A stretch of DNA of 64,000 nucleotides from JBCBWG01 sp036804185 (GTDB lineage Bacteria > Pseudomonadota > Alphaproteobacteria > Rhizobiales > Hyphomicrobiaceae). Every line of letters begins with the position of its first letter. The first letter of the stretch is position 1. This document shows positions 42,165-50,619 of this stretch, piece after piece. A model generated the notes under the pieces. The model did no database searches and had not been told where the DNA came from. It worked only from the letters and a program-made list of their open reading frames with translations. The position numbers and the translations under genes were made by a program. Location of the stretch: assembly GCA_050330095.1 (NCBI GenBank), contig JBHJOC010000018.1:1-64000 (forward strand), read 5' to 3'.

Positions 42165-43667
42165 CTAACTCTGGTCGATTTCCAGGCGCGCGAGCCATTC
42201 CGCAGCAGATTCTCGAACGCGTTGTGGCGCCGTTCCCCCAAAACTGGTGCGGCTGCGCACGGAGTTGTCGACACCGAGGACCTCATAGACCCTGGCATCG
42301 ATCGCCGGTTCAACCGACCGCATGGCTTCGAGATCCAAGTCTTCGAGTTCGATACCGCGGCTTTCGGCGATCGCGACGATTCGCGCCGTCGCGTGATGGG
42401 CCTCGCGGAACGGCATATCGAGTGCGCGCACGAGCCAGTCAGCGAGGTCAGTTGCTGTCGGGAAGCCGACGCTCGCTGCAGCGCGCATGCGATCGGTCCG
42501 TGGTTCGAGATCCTCGAGCATCCCGCGCATGGCAGAGACCGCAATCGCGAGACTATCGAGCGCGTCGAATGCGACTTCCTTATCTTCCTGCATATCTTTT
42601 GAGTAGGCGAGTGGCAGGCCCTTCATGACCATCAAGAGGCTCTGAAACGCACCAGCAATCCTGCCGATCTTTGCGCGCACGAGTTCGGCCGCATCAGGAT
42701 TTCGCTTCTGCGGCATCATTGACGAGCCGGTTGTCCAGGAATCGCCGAGCGCGACAAAGCCGAACTGCGGCGTCATCCAGATCACGATCTCCTCGGACAG
42801 GCGGCTGAGGTGCATGGCCGTCAAGCTGGCAGCAGCGAGCGTCTCGAGGACGAAATCGCGGTCTGAAACAGAATCGAGCGAATTCGCGGTTGGCCGGTCG
42901 AAGCCAAGCGCGACAGCCGTTGCGTCCCGGTCGATCGGCAGGGATGTGCCCGCGAGCGCGCCTGCGCCCAACGGACACTCGTTGAGGCGTCGACGGGCAT
43001 CGGCAAATCGGCCGCGATCGCGCGCGAACATTTCAACATAGGCGAGCAGATGATGGCCGAATGTCACAGGCTGGGCCGGTTGAAGGTGGGTGAAACCCGG
43101 CATGACGGCTTCGGCAAATCGTTCGGCCTTGGAGGCAAGCACAGACTGTAACGCAGCAAGCTCGCGATCGAAGGCGTCGATCCGATCCCTGATGTAGAGC
43201 CTGAAATCCGTCGCGACCTGGTCGTTGCGGGACCGCGCCGTATGGAGCCGGCCGGCCGGAGCGCCGATCAACTCTGCGAGCCGGCTCTCGACGTTCATGT
43301 GGACGTCTTCGAGCGCCCGGGACCATTGGAATGCGCCGGCCTCGATTTCGCGGGCAACGGCCTCGAGGCCGCTCTGAATGACCGCAACGTCGTCGACCGA
43401 GACGATCCCACGCTCCGCGAGCATGGCAGCGTGGGCTCGTGAGGCTGCGATATCGTGACGCGCAAGCCGCTGATCGTAGTCGACCGAGGCGTTGATCTCC
43501 TGCATCACCTCAGACGGAGGGACCGTGAAGCGCCCACCCCACATCTTGTTTGGCGTGTTGTTTGGCGTGTTGTTTGGCGCGGTTTCCGGGATGGCATGGC
43601 CCGCGCTTTGGGGCAATTCGTCGCGTGCAGGCGCGCCAGATCCGGGCGAAGGCGGTTGCCGGTCCAT
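42165..43667 (-). CDS. argH: Argininosuccinate lyase
   Basis: About 500 aa from ATG 43667, with GAGGA 9 nt upstream. It cleaves argininosuccinate to arginine and fumarate. The core starts at MWGGRF, about 41 residues in. The signature GSSMMPQKRNPD, carrying the catalytic serine loop, is present, as are SRNDQVATDFRLY and TAYSKDM-like YSKDMQED blocks. The extra N-terminus contains an Asn/Thr/Pro repeat encoded by a 12-bp tandem repeat. A start at ATG 43544 would remove the extension but has no ribosome-binding site. It is divergent from tlpA. Confidence 0.95.
   Translation of the reverse strand: MDRQPPSPGSGAPARDELPQSAGHAIPETAPNNTPNNTPNKMWGGRFTVPPSEVMQEINASVDYDQRLARHDIAASRAHAAMLAERGIVSVDDVAVIQSGLEAVAREIEAGAFQWSRALEDVHMNVESRLAELIGAPAGRLHTARSRNDQVATDFRLYIRDRIDAFDRELAALQSVLASKAERFAEAVMPGFTHLQPAQPVTFGHHLLAYVEMFARDRGRFADARRRLNECPLGAGALAGTSLPIDRDATAVALGFDRPTANSLDSVSDRDFVLETLAAASLTAMHLSRLSEEIVIWMTPQFGFVALGDSWTTGSSMMPQKRNPDAAELVRAKIGRIAGAFQSLLMVMKGLPLAYSKDMQEDKEVAFDALDSLAIAVSAMRGMLEDLEPRTDRMRAAASVGFPTATDLADWLVRALDMPFREAHHATARIVAIAESRGIELEDLDLEAMRSVEPAIDARVYEVLGVDNSVRSRTSFGGTAPQRVRESAAEWLARLEIDQS
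43546..43581. repeat. 12-bp tandem repeat (3 units) inside the argH N-terminal extension
   Basis: The unit TTGTTTGGCGTG is repeated at 43546-43557 and 43558-43569, and nearly at 43570-43581. On the coding strand it gives an NNTP-type repeat just before the MWGGRF core. Unit number could vary between strains without breaking the frame. Confidence 0.85.
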
Positions 43668-43785
43668 TCGTGTTCGTCCTCGTGTCCTTGCGAACTGGCC
43701 ACTCGGGCCGATCACTTCACGTTACCTTGAAGTTGGCAAGCTTCGACTTGAAGCTTGACCAGCAATGATAATCTACACTCGCCAG

Positions 43786-43842
43786 TTCAGAAGTCCCTGG
43801 AGGATAGCTGCTGCAGATGGTGCGGCGCCTCCTGATCGGCGG
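43786..43842 (+). repeat. Subfamily 1 repeat remnant, copy h (hairpin 3 only)
   Basis: TTCAGAAGTCCCTGG (43786-43800) and GGCGCCTCCTGATCGGCGG (43824-43842) match the arms of hairpin 3, the second in the diverged form also seen in copy a. Hairpins 1 and 2 are missing. It lies in the divergent argH/tlpA promoter region, 76 bp before the tlpA start. Confidence 0.65.
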
Positions 43843-43918
43843 TGTGGGAAATGGGTCTGCCAATTCGTTGCGTGGGCCATTTCCGATAATGTCCAGGGTT
43901 GCATGGCGGAGGTTCGAC

Positions 43919-44668
43919 ATGACGACGAGCGGTGAGCACAAGCAGCAGCCTCGACGTGGGCTTCGGGCTGGCGGGCTGGGGCTCTACGTCGCCGTTGCAC
44001 TGGCAGCCGGCCTCTTTGGGTTCGCGGCCATATACGTGACTGCTCCGCGTTCAGCAAACGAGGTGGCGGGCGTTGCGCAGGATCGCCCAGCGTCGGCAAG
44101 CGTTACGGCCGACGCTGGTTCAACCGCCCAACGCGCAGACCCAACCGGTTCGCAGCCGAGCCTGCCGACGCGGCCAGGCGCCAACCCGCTCAGCGTCGGC
44201 GACATGGCCATGTTTGTCTTTCGCGATCCAGTCGACCTCGATCCCGTGACGTTCAATGGGGAAGATGGCCAAGAGCTCGACTTCAGCGCATGGCGTGGCC
44301 GCGTCGTACTCGTGAACCTCTGGGCCACGTGGTGCGCACCCTGTCGGCACGAAATGCCGGATCTCGATCGGCTCCAGAAGACACTCGGCAGCGCTGACTT
44401 CGAGGTCGTCGCGATCAGCGTCGATCGCGGCACGCCGGACAAGCCGCGCGCGTTTCTCGAGGAAATCGGCGCGACGTCGTTGAAGCTCTACCATGACCCA
44501 AGCTCGCGCATTGGCGCCCGGCTGAAAGTGATCGGTTTGCCGGCCACCCTTCTGCTCGACAGAAATGGGCGCGAAGTCGGACGACTGATCGGACCAGCCA
44601 AATGGGATAGTCCAGACGCAATCCGCCTGATCGAAGCAGCAGTTTCTTCCACCCGTCAGAGCCCATAA
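43919..44668 (+). CDS. tlpA: TlpA-family thiol:disulfide oxidoreductase
   Basis: About 249 aa from ATG 43919 with GGAGG 6 nt upstream. A signal-anchor at about 20-42 places the thioredoxin domain in the periplasm. The active site is WCAPC within LVNLWATWCAPCRHEM. The cis-proline region is GLPATLLLDRNG. TlpA-type proteins reduce disulfides, for example during cytochrome oxidase copper-site or cytochrome c maturation. The position divergent from argH is conserved in alphaproteobacteria. A Thr/Ala/Gly-rich linker of about 60 residues separates the anchor from the catalytic domain. Confidence 0.92.
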   Translation: MTTSGEHKQQPRRGLRAGGLGLYVAVALAAGLFGFAAIYVTAPRSANEVAGVAQDRPASASVTADAGSTAQRADPTGSQPSLPTRPGANPLSVGDMAMFVFRDPVDLDPVTFNGEDGQELDFSAWRGRVVLVNLWATWCAPCRHEMPDLDRLQKTLGSADFEVVAISVDRGTPDKPRAFLEEIGATSLKLYHDPSSRIGARLKVIGLPATLLLDRNGREVGRLIGPAKWDSPDAIRLIEAAVSSTRQSP

Positions 44669-44750
44669 CCATGGTTTCGCCGCAGGCTCGACGGAGTGTC
44701 GATGCCGACTTCTTATTCTGATCATCGCGGCGGTCGACGGGAAGGTTCCA

Positions 44751-46277
44751 GTGGCGTTCAGGCGCCGAAGGGCATCAGCGCACGATGACCGCGCAAAGCT
44801 GGCCTCCCAGCGAGGAGTTGGCATCGTGGATCGATTGTTGGACCCTATAAAAGCGCCGCCGGGCAGTGGCTTCGGGCACGCAGCGTTCGCTGCCATGGCC
44901 GCTGCGGTTGTCGGCGGTTCGCTCCTTTGGCTTTTGCCCTCGACGTCGACGACGCAGTCAGCGGAGCGCGCCTTTCAGCTTTTCGCCAACGATCGCAGCC
45001 CAGGCAATGGTGCCCAGCCGGTAGCGCGAGAGGTTGCCCAACTCCAGATCCTGAACCGTTCTGAGCCAGTCACTCAGAGCGATGCCATCGGCGGTTCGGC
45101 CGCAGTGGTCGATCCCAATGCGCAAGATCCACAGCGTGATCAGCCCCCTGGCGATCAGCATCAGGCCAACGCCAGCAATCAACCGCACGGCCCAAGCAGT
45201 GAGCCGGCCGCGATCGCCGTGCCTCCCGGGCCAACGCCCAATCCCGAGCGCACGGCTGGCCGTCGATCACCAGGAGACGAACAGTCCACGCCAAAGACGC
45301 GCCAGCCACGGCAGCCAGAACCATCGTCGGGTGGGATCACGCTCGCTGATCGGACAGCGAAGTTCGCAACACCTGTGCCCGAAACTCAAGCGGGCGGAGC
45401 CGCGACGACCCCGGCACCAGCTGCCGATGCGCCGACCGCGCCAACGACGTCTGCACCAGCCGGCCGGCGGAGACAGGAGGCGGCACCGCTGAGCCCGGCG
45501 CCAGATCGTAGGCAGGATCGAGCGCAGGCTCCCGACGCGGCAGAGCCCGCTCGTACTGCGCAAACCGCCGAGACGACACCGCCCCGGCAGTCGACGCGGC
45601 GCGTTCCCGGAGCAATCTTCGGTGATCCCGACGAAGATGCACTCAACGCCCGCGCGCCAGAGCCGGATGCGGATGGGCAAAATGGGCGTGCGGGCACCGC
45701 GTCAGCGTCCGAGCCAAGGTCGACGGCGCGCACCCCGCGGGAAACCGCAAGGGAACCGGCCGCACAAACGCCTGCGCCGCGCGTTCAGCCCCGCGATCCG
45801 CAGGAGATTGCGCGTGAGGAGCAGAGGCGGCCGGCAGCACCGCGCTCAGTTGATCGCATCCCGGACGACGCCTTCGGCGACCGCTCGGCGCAACGCCGGC
45901 TCGATCGTGAGCAGGATGGAGACGACGGTCGCGCAGGCGCGAATGACCGGCGCAGCACCAGTGATCGCGCGTTCGACGATCGCGGCCCCGGTCAGCGCCG
46001 GTTCGATGACCGCTCGCGGCACTTGAGCGAGCGCGATAGAGCGATCGCAGAGTGGCTCGAACGCGATCGTCAGCGGCGTTTCGAAGCGCGCGAGGCGCGG
46101 CAATCGCGGCTCGAAGCCCGGCCTCGATGGGACAATCCAAGGTCTGACCGGGATCGATCTAGCCGCGATTGGAACCGCGATCAGTACGGCGTCGGCACGC
46201 GCTGCCAGCGCCTGGCCGACGCCTGCGACGATGGAATTGCCCAAGCGTGCCGGCGGCTCGACCGCACCTGCTGGTAA
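44751..46277 (+). CDS. Disordered Arg/Pro/Asp-rich membrane-anchored protein, function unknown
   Basis: Up to 508 aa from GTG 44751; GTG 44826 is an alternative. One transmembrane segment lies at about 43-62. Residues 80-320 are rich in Pro, Ala, Gln and Thr. Residues 320-480 are rich in Arg and Asp, with imperfect repeats such as VPGAIFGDPDED and IPDDAFGDRSAQ and runs of DDR/RRFDDR. The C-terminal 30 residues carry four cysteines (RCQRLADACDDGIAQACRRL, then a Cys two residues before the end) and may form a small disulfide-bonded cap. It overlaps the next open frame only in its unused upstream part. No family is recognised; codon use fits a real gene. Confidence 0.7.
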   Translation: MAFRRRRASAHDDRAKLASQRGVGIVDRLLDPIKAPPGSGFGHAAFAAMAAAVVGGSLLWLLPSTSTTQSAERAFQLFANDRSPGNGAQPVAREVAQLQILNRSEPVTQSDAIGGSAAVVDPNAQDPQRDQPPGDQHQANASNQPHGPSSEPAAIAVPPGPTPNPERTAGRRSPGDEQSTPKTRQPRQPEPSSGGITLADRTAKFATPVPETQAGGAATTPAPAADAPTAPTTSAPAGRRRQEAAPLSPAPDRRQDRAQAPDAAEPARTAQTAETTPPRQSTRRVPGAIFGDPDEDALNARAPEPDADGQNGRAGTASASEPRSTARTPRETAREPAAQTPAPRVQPRDPQEIAREEQRRPAAPRSVDRIPDDAFGDRSAQRRLDREQDGDDGRAGANDRRSTSDRAFDDRGPGQRRFDDRSRHLSERDRAIAEWLERDRQRRFEAREARQSRLEARPRWDNPRSDRDRSSRDWNRDQYGVGTRCQRLADACDDGIAQACRRLDRTCW

Positions 46278-46401
46278 GCCAATCCTCGCCCGTGCACCGA
46301 TCGGCGGTCAGCCCTCGCACGACGCGCCTTTCCTAATCGCGCACTGCCAGCCAAAGTGTTGGAAAGAGCCCACCGATCCGGGCCGCCGACGGGGAGACGC
46401 C

Positions 46402-48147
46402 ATGGCCGCGCCGAAGGACTGCAAAAAATCACCGAAAGACCTCAGATCGAACCGCTGGTTCGGCCCCGACGACATGCGTTCGTTCGGCCACCGCTCGCGC
46501 ATCATGCAGATGGGCTACGCGCCCGAAGACTGGACCGGCCGGCCGATCATCGGCCTCATCAACACCTGGTCGGACATCCAGCCTTGCCATGCCCACTTCA
46601 AGTCGAGGATCGACGACGTCAAGCGCGGCGTGCTGCAGGCCGGAGGGTTCCCGATCGAGCTTCCTGCGCTCTCGCTGGCCGAGAACTTCGTCAAGCCGAC
46701 GACGATGCTCTATCGCAACATGCTCGCCATGGAGACAGAGGAACTCATCCGCTGCCACCCGATCGACGGTGTTGTCCTGATGGGCGGATGCGACAAGACG
46801 ACCCCCGGCCTGATCATGGGCGCGATCAGCGCGCGTGTGCCGATGATCTTCTTGCCGGCCGGTCCCATGCTGCGAGGGAACTGGAAAGGCAAGACGCTCG
46901 GATCTGGCTCCGATGCGTTCAAGTACTGGGACGAGCGCCGTGCCGGCACGATCGCAGACCAGGACTGGCTCGAGATGGAAGTCGGGATCGCTCGGTCCTA
47001 CGGGCATTGCATGACCATGGGCACAGCCTCGACGATGACGGCGATCGCTGACGCACTCGGGCTCTGCATCCCGGGAACATCTTCGATCCCGGCTGCCGAT
47101 GCGGGCCATATTCGCATGGCAGCAGCCTGCGGCCGGCGCATCGTTGGCATGGTGTGGGACGACCTCGTGCCCCAACAGATTTTGACATCAGCTGCATTCC
47201 ACAACGCGATTACGGTGGCGATGGCGATGGGCTGTTCAACCAACGCCATCATCCATGTGATTGCGATGGCACGCCGGGCTGACGTCACGATCGGGCTCGA
47301 CGATTTCGACCGGCTGAGCCGAGAGGTTCCCGTCATCGCCAACGTACGACCGAGCGGCGATCGCTATCTGATGGAAGACTTCTATTACGCTGGAGGCCTC
47401 AGAGCGCTCATGACCCGGCTCGGGCACAAACTGCACGGGCAGGCGATGACGGTCAGCGGCAGGCCGTGGTCGGCGCATCTCGGGCAGGACACCTACAACG
47501 ATGACGTCATCAGGCCGCTGGATAACCCGATCTACGAAGAGGGTGCGCTCGCCGTTCTGAAAGGCAACCTGGCCCCAGATGGCTGCGTCATCAAGCCAAG
47601 CGCTTGCGCCGCGCATCTGCGCCACCACACCGGGCCAGCGCTCGTGTTCGACAGCTATGCCGACATCAAGGCGGCCGCTGAAGATGAAACACTCGACGTC
47701 ACGCCGAACCATGTCCTGGTGCTGCGCAATGCCGGTCCACTCGGTGGCCCTGGCATGCCGGAGTGGGGAATGTTGCCGATACCGACGAAGCTCTTGAAGC
47801 GAGGCGTCCGGGACATGATCCGCATATCTGATGCGCGCATGTCTGGCACCAGTTATGGCGCATGCATCCTGCATGTTGCCCCTGAAGCCTATGTCGGCGG
47901 GCCCCTCGCACTCGTCCAGACAGGCGATCTCATCACCGTCGACGTGGCAGCACGGCGCATCCATCTCGAAGTGGGCGAAGACGTCCTAGCGGCGCGCAGG
48001 GCCGCTTGGCAGGCCCCTCCGGCGCGGTTTGAACGTGGCTATGGATGGATGTTCTCACGCCACATCAAGCAGGCGAATGAGGGCTGCGATCTCGATTTCC
48101 TGGAGACGCAGTTCGGTTCCCCGATCGGCGAACCAGCGATCTATTAG
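46402..48147 (+). CDS. IlvD/Edd family sugar-acid dehydratase (L-arabinonate dehydratase-like)
   Basis: A 581-aa iron-sulfur dehydratase from ATG 46402. The cluster cysteines are C62 (DIQPCHAHF), C130 (GGCDKTTPG) and C203 (SYGHCMTMGT). Length and cysteine positions are close to characterised pentonate dehydratases rather than the biosynthetic IlvD. It would convert an aldonic acid to a 2-keto-3-deoxy acid. The next two genes encode a 2-hydroxyacid dehydrogenase and a class II keto-acid aldolase on the same strand, forming a plausible non-phosphorylative sugar-acid route. The exact sugar is not readable. Confidence 0.9.
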   Translation: MAAPKDCKKSPKDLRSNRWFGPDDMRSFGHRSRIMQMGYAPEDWTGRPIIGLINTWSDIQPCHAHFKSRIDDVKRGVLQAGGFPIELPALSLAENFVKPTTMLYRNMLAMETEELIRCHPIDGVVLMGGCDKTTPGLIMGAISARVPMIFLPAGPMLRGNWKGKTLGSGSDAFKYWDERRAGTIADQDWLEMEVGIARSYGHCMTMGTASTMTAIADALGLCIPGTSSIPAADAGHIRMAAACGRRIVGMVWDDLVPQQILTSAAFHNAITVAMAMGCSTNAIIHVIAMARRADVTIGLDDFDRLSREVPVIANVRPSGDRYLMEDFYYAGGLRALMTRLGHKLHGQAMTVSGRPWSAHLGQDTYNDDVIRPLDNPIYEEGALAVLKGNLAPDGCVIKPSACAAHLRHHTGPALVFDSYADIKAAAEDETLDVTPNHVLVLRNAGPLGGPGMPEWGMLPIPTKLLKRGVRDMIRISDARMSGTSYGACILHVAPEAYVGGPLALVQTGDLITVDVAARRIHLEVGEDVLAARRAAWQAPPARFERGYGWMFSRHIKQANEGCDLDFLETQFGSPIGEPAIY

Positions 48148-48212
48148 TTCAGCCCCCCGCCGACCTGCGGTCGCACGCGCCCACTATCTCCAGAACGGAC
48201 TGATGTCCCCCC

Positions 48213-49187
48213 ATGCCGAAAGTCGTCCTGACAGAACCGATGCATCCGTGCGCGCGAGAGACGTTGTCTGCCCAACCGGGCGTTGAGGTCGTCGAGCTTG
48301 CTGCTGGAACACCGGTCGATGCAATCCATGCTGCCTGTCGCGACGCCGACGCCATCGGTGTTCGCATCGTGCCGCTGCCAGCGACGGCCATCGCAGGCGC
48401 TGCGCGGCTGCGCGTTGTTGCCAAGCACGGTGTTGGAACGGACAACATCGATGTTGAAGCCTGCACAGCGCGCGGCATCCCGGTCGCAATCACCGCCAAC
48501 GCGAACACGATTTCAGTTGTCGAGCAGACGCTGATGATGATGCTCGCACTCGTCAAAAAGGCCATTCCGCTCGACCGCGCGACGCGGGCTGGCGAATTCC
48601 ACATCCGATCGCGCCTCTCGGGCAACGACCTGTCGGGGCGAAGGGCGCTCGTGATCGGGACAGGCCGGATCGGGGCAGCACTCGTCCCGGTGCTGCGCGC
48701 GCTAGGCCTGCAAGTCATGGGCTGGGATGCGGCCTTGACCAGAGCGCGCGCCGAAGCCATCGGCTGCGAATTTGTCGGCGATTTTCGCGCTGCGTTGCCG
48801 CGCACCGACGTCCTCACACTGCACGTTCCATTGACAGCTGAGACCCGCGGTCTGATCGGCCGGCTAGAACTCGCCGCGTTGCCCGCGCACGCGATCATCA
48901 TCAACTGCGCGCGTGGCGGGATCGTCGACGAGCTCGCCTTGGCCGATGCTCTGCGGGAGCGCCGGATCGCAGGCGCTGGAACCGACGTGTTCGAGGTCGA
49001 GCCGCCGCCCACCGATCATCCGTTTTTCGCGCTCGACTCAATGATCCTGGCGCCGCACGCGGGGGCCAACACGGCCGAGGCACTCGAGCGCATGGCGCGC
49101 GCGACGGCTGAGAACATTCTTGCAGCGCTCGATGGCAGCCTCGGCCCTGAAACCCTGGTCAATCCCAGCGTGCTGGCTTCAGCGTGA
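48213..49187 (+). CDS. D-isomer-specific 2-hydroxyacid dehydrogenase
   Basis: A 324-aa NAD(P)-dependent dehydrogenase. The Rossmann motif GTGRIG is at 149-154. Catalytic R234, E263 and H282 (ARGG, EVEPP, PHAG) are all present. Substrates in this family include hydroxypyruvate, glyoxylate and 3-phosphoglycerate-like acids. It lies 65 bp after the dehydratase and 46 bp before the aldolase. It may reduce or oxidise an aldolase product such as glycolaldehyde-derived glyoxylate or hydroxypyruvate; this is inference. Confidence 0.9.
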   Translation: MPKVVLTEPMHPCARETLSAQPGVEVVELAAGTPVDAIHAACRDADAIGVRIVPLPATAIAGAARLRVVAKHGVGTDNIDVEACTARGIPVAITANANTISVVEQTLMMMLALVKKAIPLDRATRAGEFHIRSRLSGNDLSGRRALVIGTGRIGAALVPVLRALGLQVMGWDAALTRARAEAIGCEFVGDFRAALPRTDVLTLHVPLTAETRGLIGRLELAALPAHAIIINCARGGIVDELALADALRERRIAGAGTDVFEVEPPPTDHPFFALDSMILAPHAGANTAEALERMARATAENILAALDGSLGPETLVNPSVLASA

Positions 49188-49233
49188 CTGCGCCCAATCC
49201 GCCGAAACGAGAGAAACACGGGAGGACCCTCGA

Positions 49234-49998
49234 ATGACCGAACGCCACCTTCGCGACCGAATGCTATCGGGCGAATTGCTCTCCGGCACGTTCGTCAAGA
49301 CGCCGGCCTACGAGCTCATGGAGGTTCTCGCCCTCTCGGGCCTGGATTTCGTTTGCCTCGACGGTGAGCATTCGCCGTTCGACCGTCGCGGAATGGATGC
49401 AAGCCTTGCGCTCGCAATGGCGAAAGGCCTTCCAGCCCTGGTCAGGGTGCCGGCTGGCACACAAGAACAGCTTCTGATGGCGCTCGATTCAGGCGCAGTC
49501 GGCGTCGTTGTGCCGCACGTCGACACCGCCGAGAAGGCGAGAAACATCGCGAAATGGTCACGCTTTGGTCACTACGGCCGCGGCTTCGCCGGCTCGACGC
49601 GATGGGCGAACTACGCAACGCGCGGCATGGGCGAACTCCTGGAGCAAAGCAACCGCGAGACGGTCGTGATCGCGCAGATCGAGGAACCCGAAGCGGTTGC
49701 TGCGATCGACGAAATCTGTTCGGTCGAGGGTATCGATGGCGTCTTCGTTGGCCCCGCGGACATGGCGGTCTGCCTCGGCAAAACGGACGCAGCCGACCCG
49801 GCCGTCCGTGAAATGATGCGCAGGGTCGGCATTTCTGCCAAGAAGCACGGGAAGTGCTTCATGACATTCCTGCCGACGACGGCGTCCGCGCGCGAACTCA
49901 ACGCCCTGGGCGTAACGATGTTCTTTGTCGGGTCGGAGCAGGGCTGGATGCTCGCCGGAGCGCGTCAGGTCGCCCAGGACATCAAGGCGATGCGGTAG
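49234..49998 (+). CDS. HpcH/HpaI family 2-keto-3-deoxy acid aldolase
   Basis: A 254-aa class II aldolase from ATG 49234 with GGAGG 8 nt upstream. Catalytic base H46 (DGEHSPFD), R71 for the pyruvate carboxylate, and the metal ligands E150 (QIEEPEA) and D176 (VGPADMAV) are all in place. It splits 2-keto-3-deoxy acids into pyruvate and an aldehyde. As the third gene after a sugar-acid dehydratase it completes a short catabolic path. The downstream gap to the convergent PII-like gene holds a perfect hairpin from the repeat family. Confidence 0.93.
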   Translation: MTERHLRDRMLSGELLSGTFVKTPAYELMEVLALSGLDFVCLDGEHSPFDRRGMDASLALAMAKGLPALVRVPAGTQEQLLMALDSGAVGVVVPHVDTAEKARNIAKWSRFGHYGRGFAGSTRWANYATRGMGELLEQSNRETVVIAQIEEPEAVAAIDEICSVEGIDGVFVGPADMAVCLGKTDAADPAVREMMRRVGISAKKHGKCFMTFLPTTASARELNALGVTMFFVGSEQGWMLAGARQVAQDIKAMR

Positions 49999-50111
49999 CG
50001 GTCGGGTCGCGCCGCTTGTGTGGAAACGACAGCCTTGGCAGTTCGGGCCGGATGGACAACACCCTCCGGCCGCAATGAACAAGCTCCTGCGCGTTCGCAT
50101 CTCATACCGAT

Positions 50112-50164
50112 GATCAGAAGTCCCTGCACCATCGTCGACACCCGCATTCCAGGGACTTCTGATC
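50112..50164. repeat. Solo hairpin 3 of the subfamily 1 repeat, copy i (perfect palindromic stem)
   Basis: GATCAGAAGTCCCTG (50112-50126) and CAGGGACTTCTGATC (50150-50164) form a perfect 15-bp stem with a 23-nt loop. Neither hairpin 1 nor hairpin 2 is present. It sits between the convergent aldolase and PII-like genes, where it could end transcription in both directions, although there is no strong T-tract. Confidence 0.85.
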
Positions 50165-50288
50165 GGAAACAGACACGAGGATCATTGCTTTTTAATCGTC
50201 AAAACAATGGCTTACTAGGGCGCGATCATACCAGCAAACCTCAGCAGCACCAAAGTTTGTCCAGGACCCCGTCCGTCGGCCGCGCGTC

Positions 50289-50600
50289 TCAGAAATGCTC
50301 TGAGCGGATGACTTGAACATCAGAGACGGTGACGATCCCGATCTGCTTCGAGACGAGCTTGAAGATTGGCTCCAGCAGTTCATCGACGCGGCGTTCATCA
50401 ACAATGCAGAACACCTGCACGACCGAACCCACGCGGCCGACAAGGCCATCGCGATGCCAGCTGCCATCGAGGCCCCGCCCCGCAAGGACCGGCAGAACGG
50501 AGTAACCCGTCGCCCCATTGGCATCGAGGATTGCAATCACCCGGCCCATCAACGGGGCCTCGACCATGATTTCGATCCGCTTCTTTGCATGCATCTGCAT
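50289..50600 (-). CDS. PII-like regulator (SbtB-type)
   Basis: About 103 aa from ATG 50600; CGGAGC lies about 8 nt upstream. The in-frame start at 50630 would overlap the transporter gene. The ferredoxin-like PII fold is suggested by KRIEIMVEAPLMGRVIAILD, the VLAGRGLDGSWHRDG T-loop region, and VVQVFCIVDERRVDEL. It lies 19 bp after an SbtA-like transporter gene. SbtB binds SbtA and adenine nucleotides in cyanobacteria to gate bicarbonate uptake. The partnership is inferred from the pairing. Confidence 0.85.
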   Translation of the reverse strand: MQMHAKKRIEIMVEAPLMGRVIAILDANGATGYSVLPVLAGRGLDGSWHRDGLVGRVGSVVQVFCIVDERRVDELLEPIFKLVSKQIGIVTVSDVQVIRSEHF

Positions 50601-50619
50601 CGTTGCGCTCCGAGCTGCA

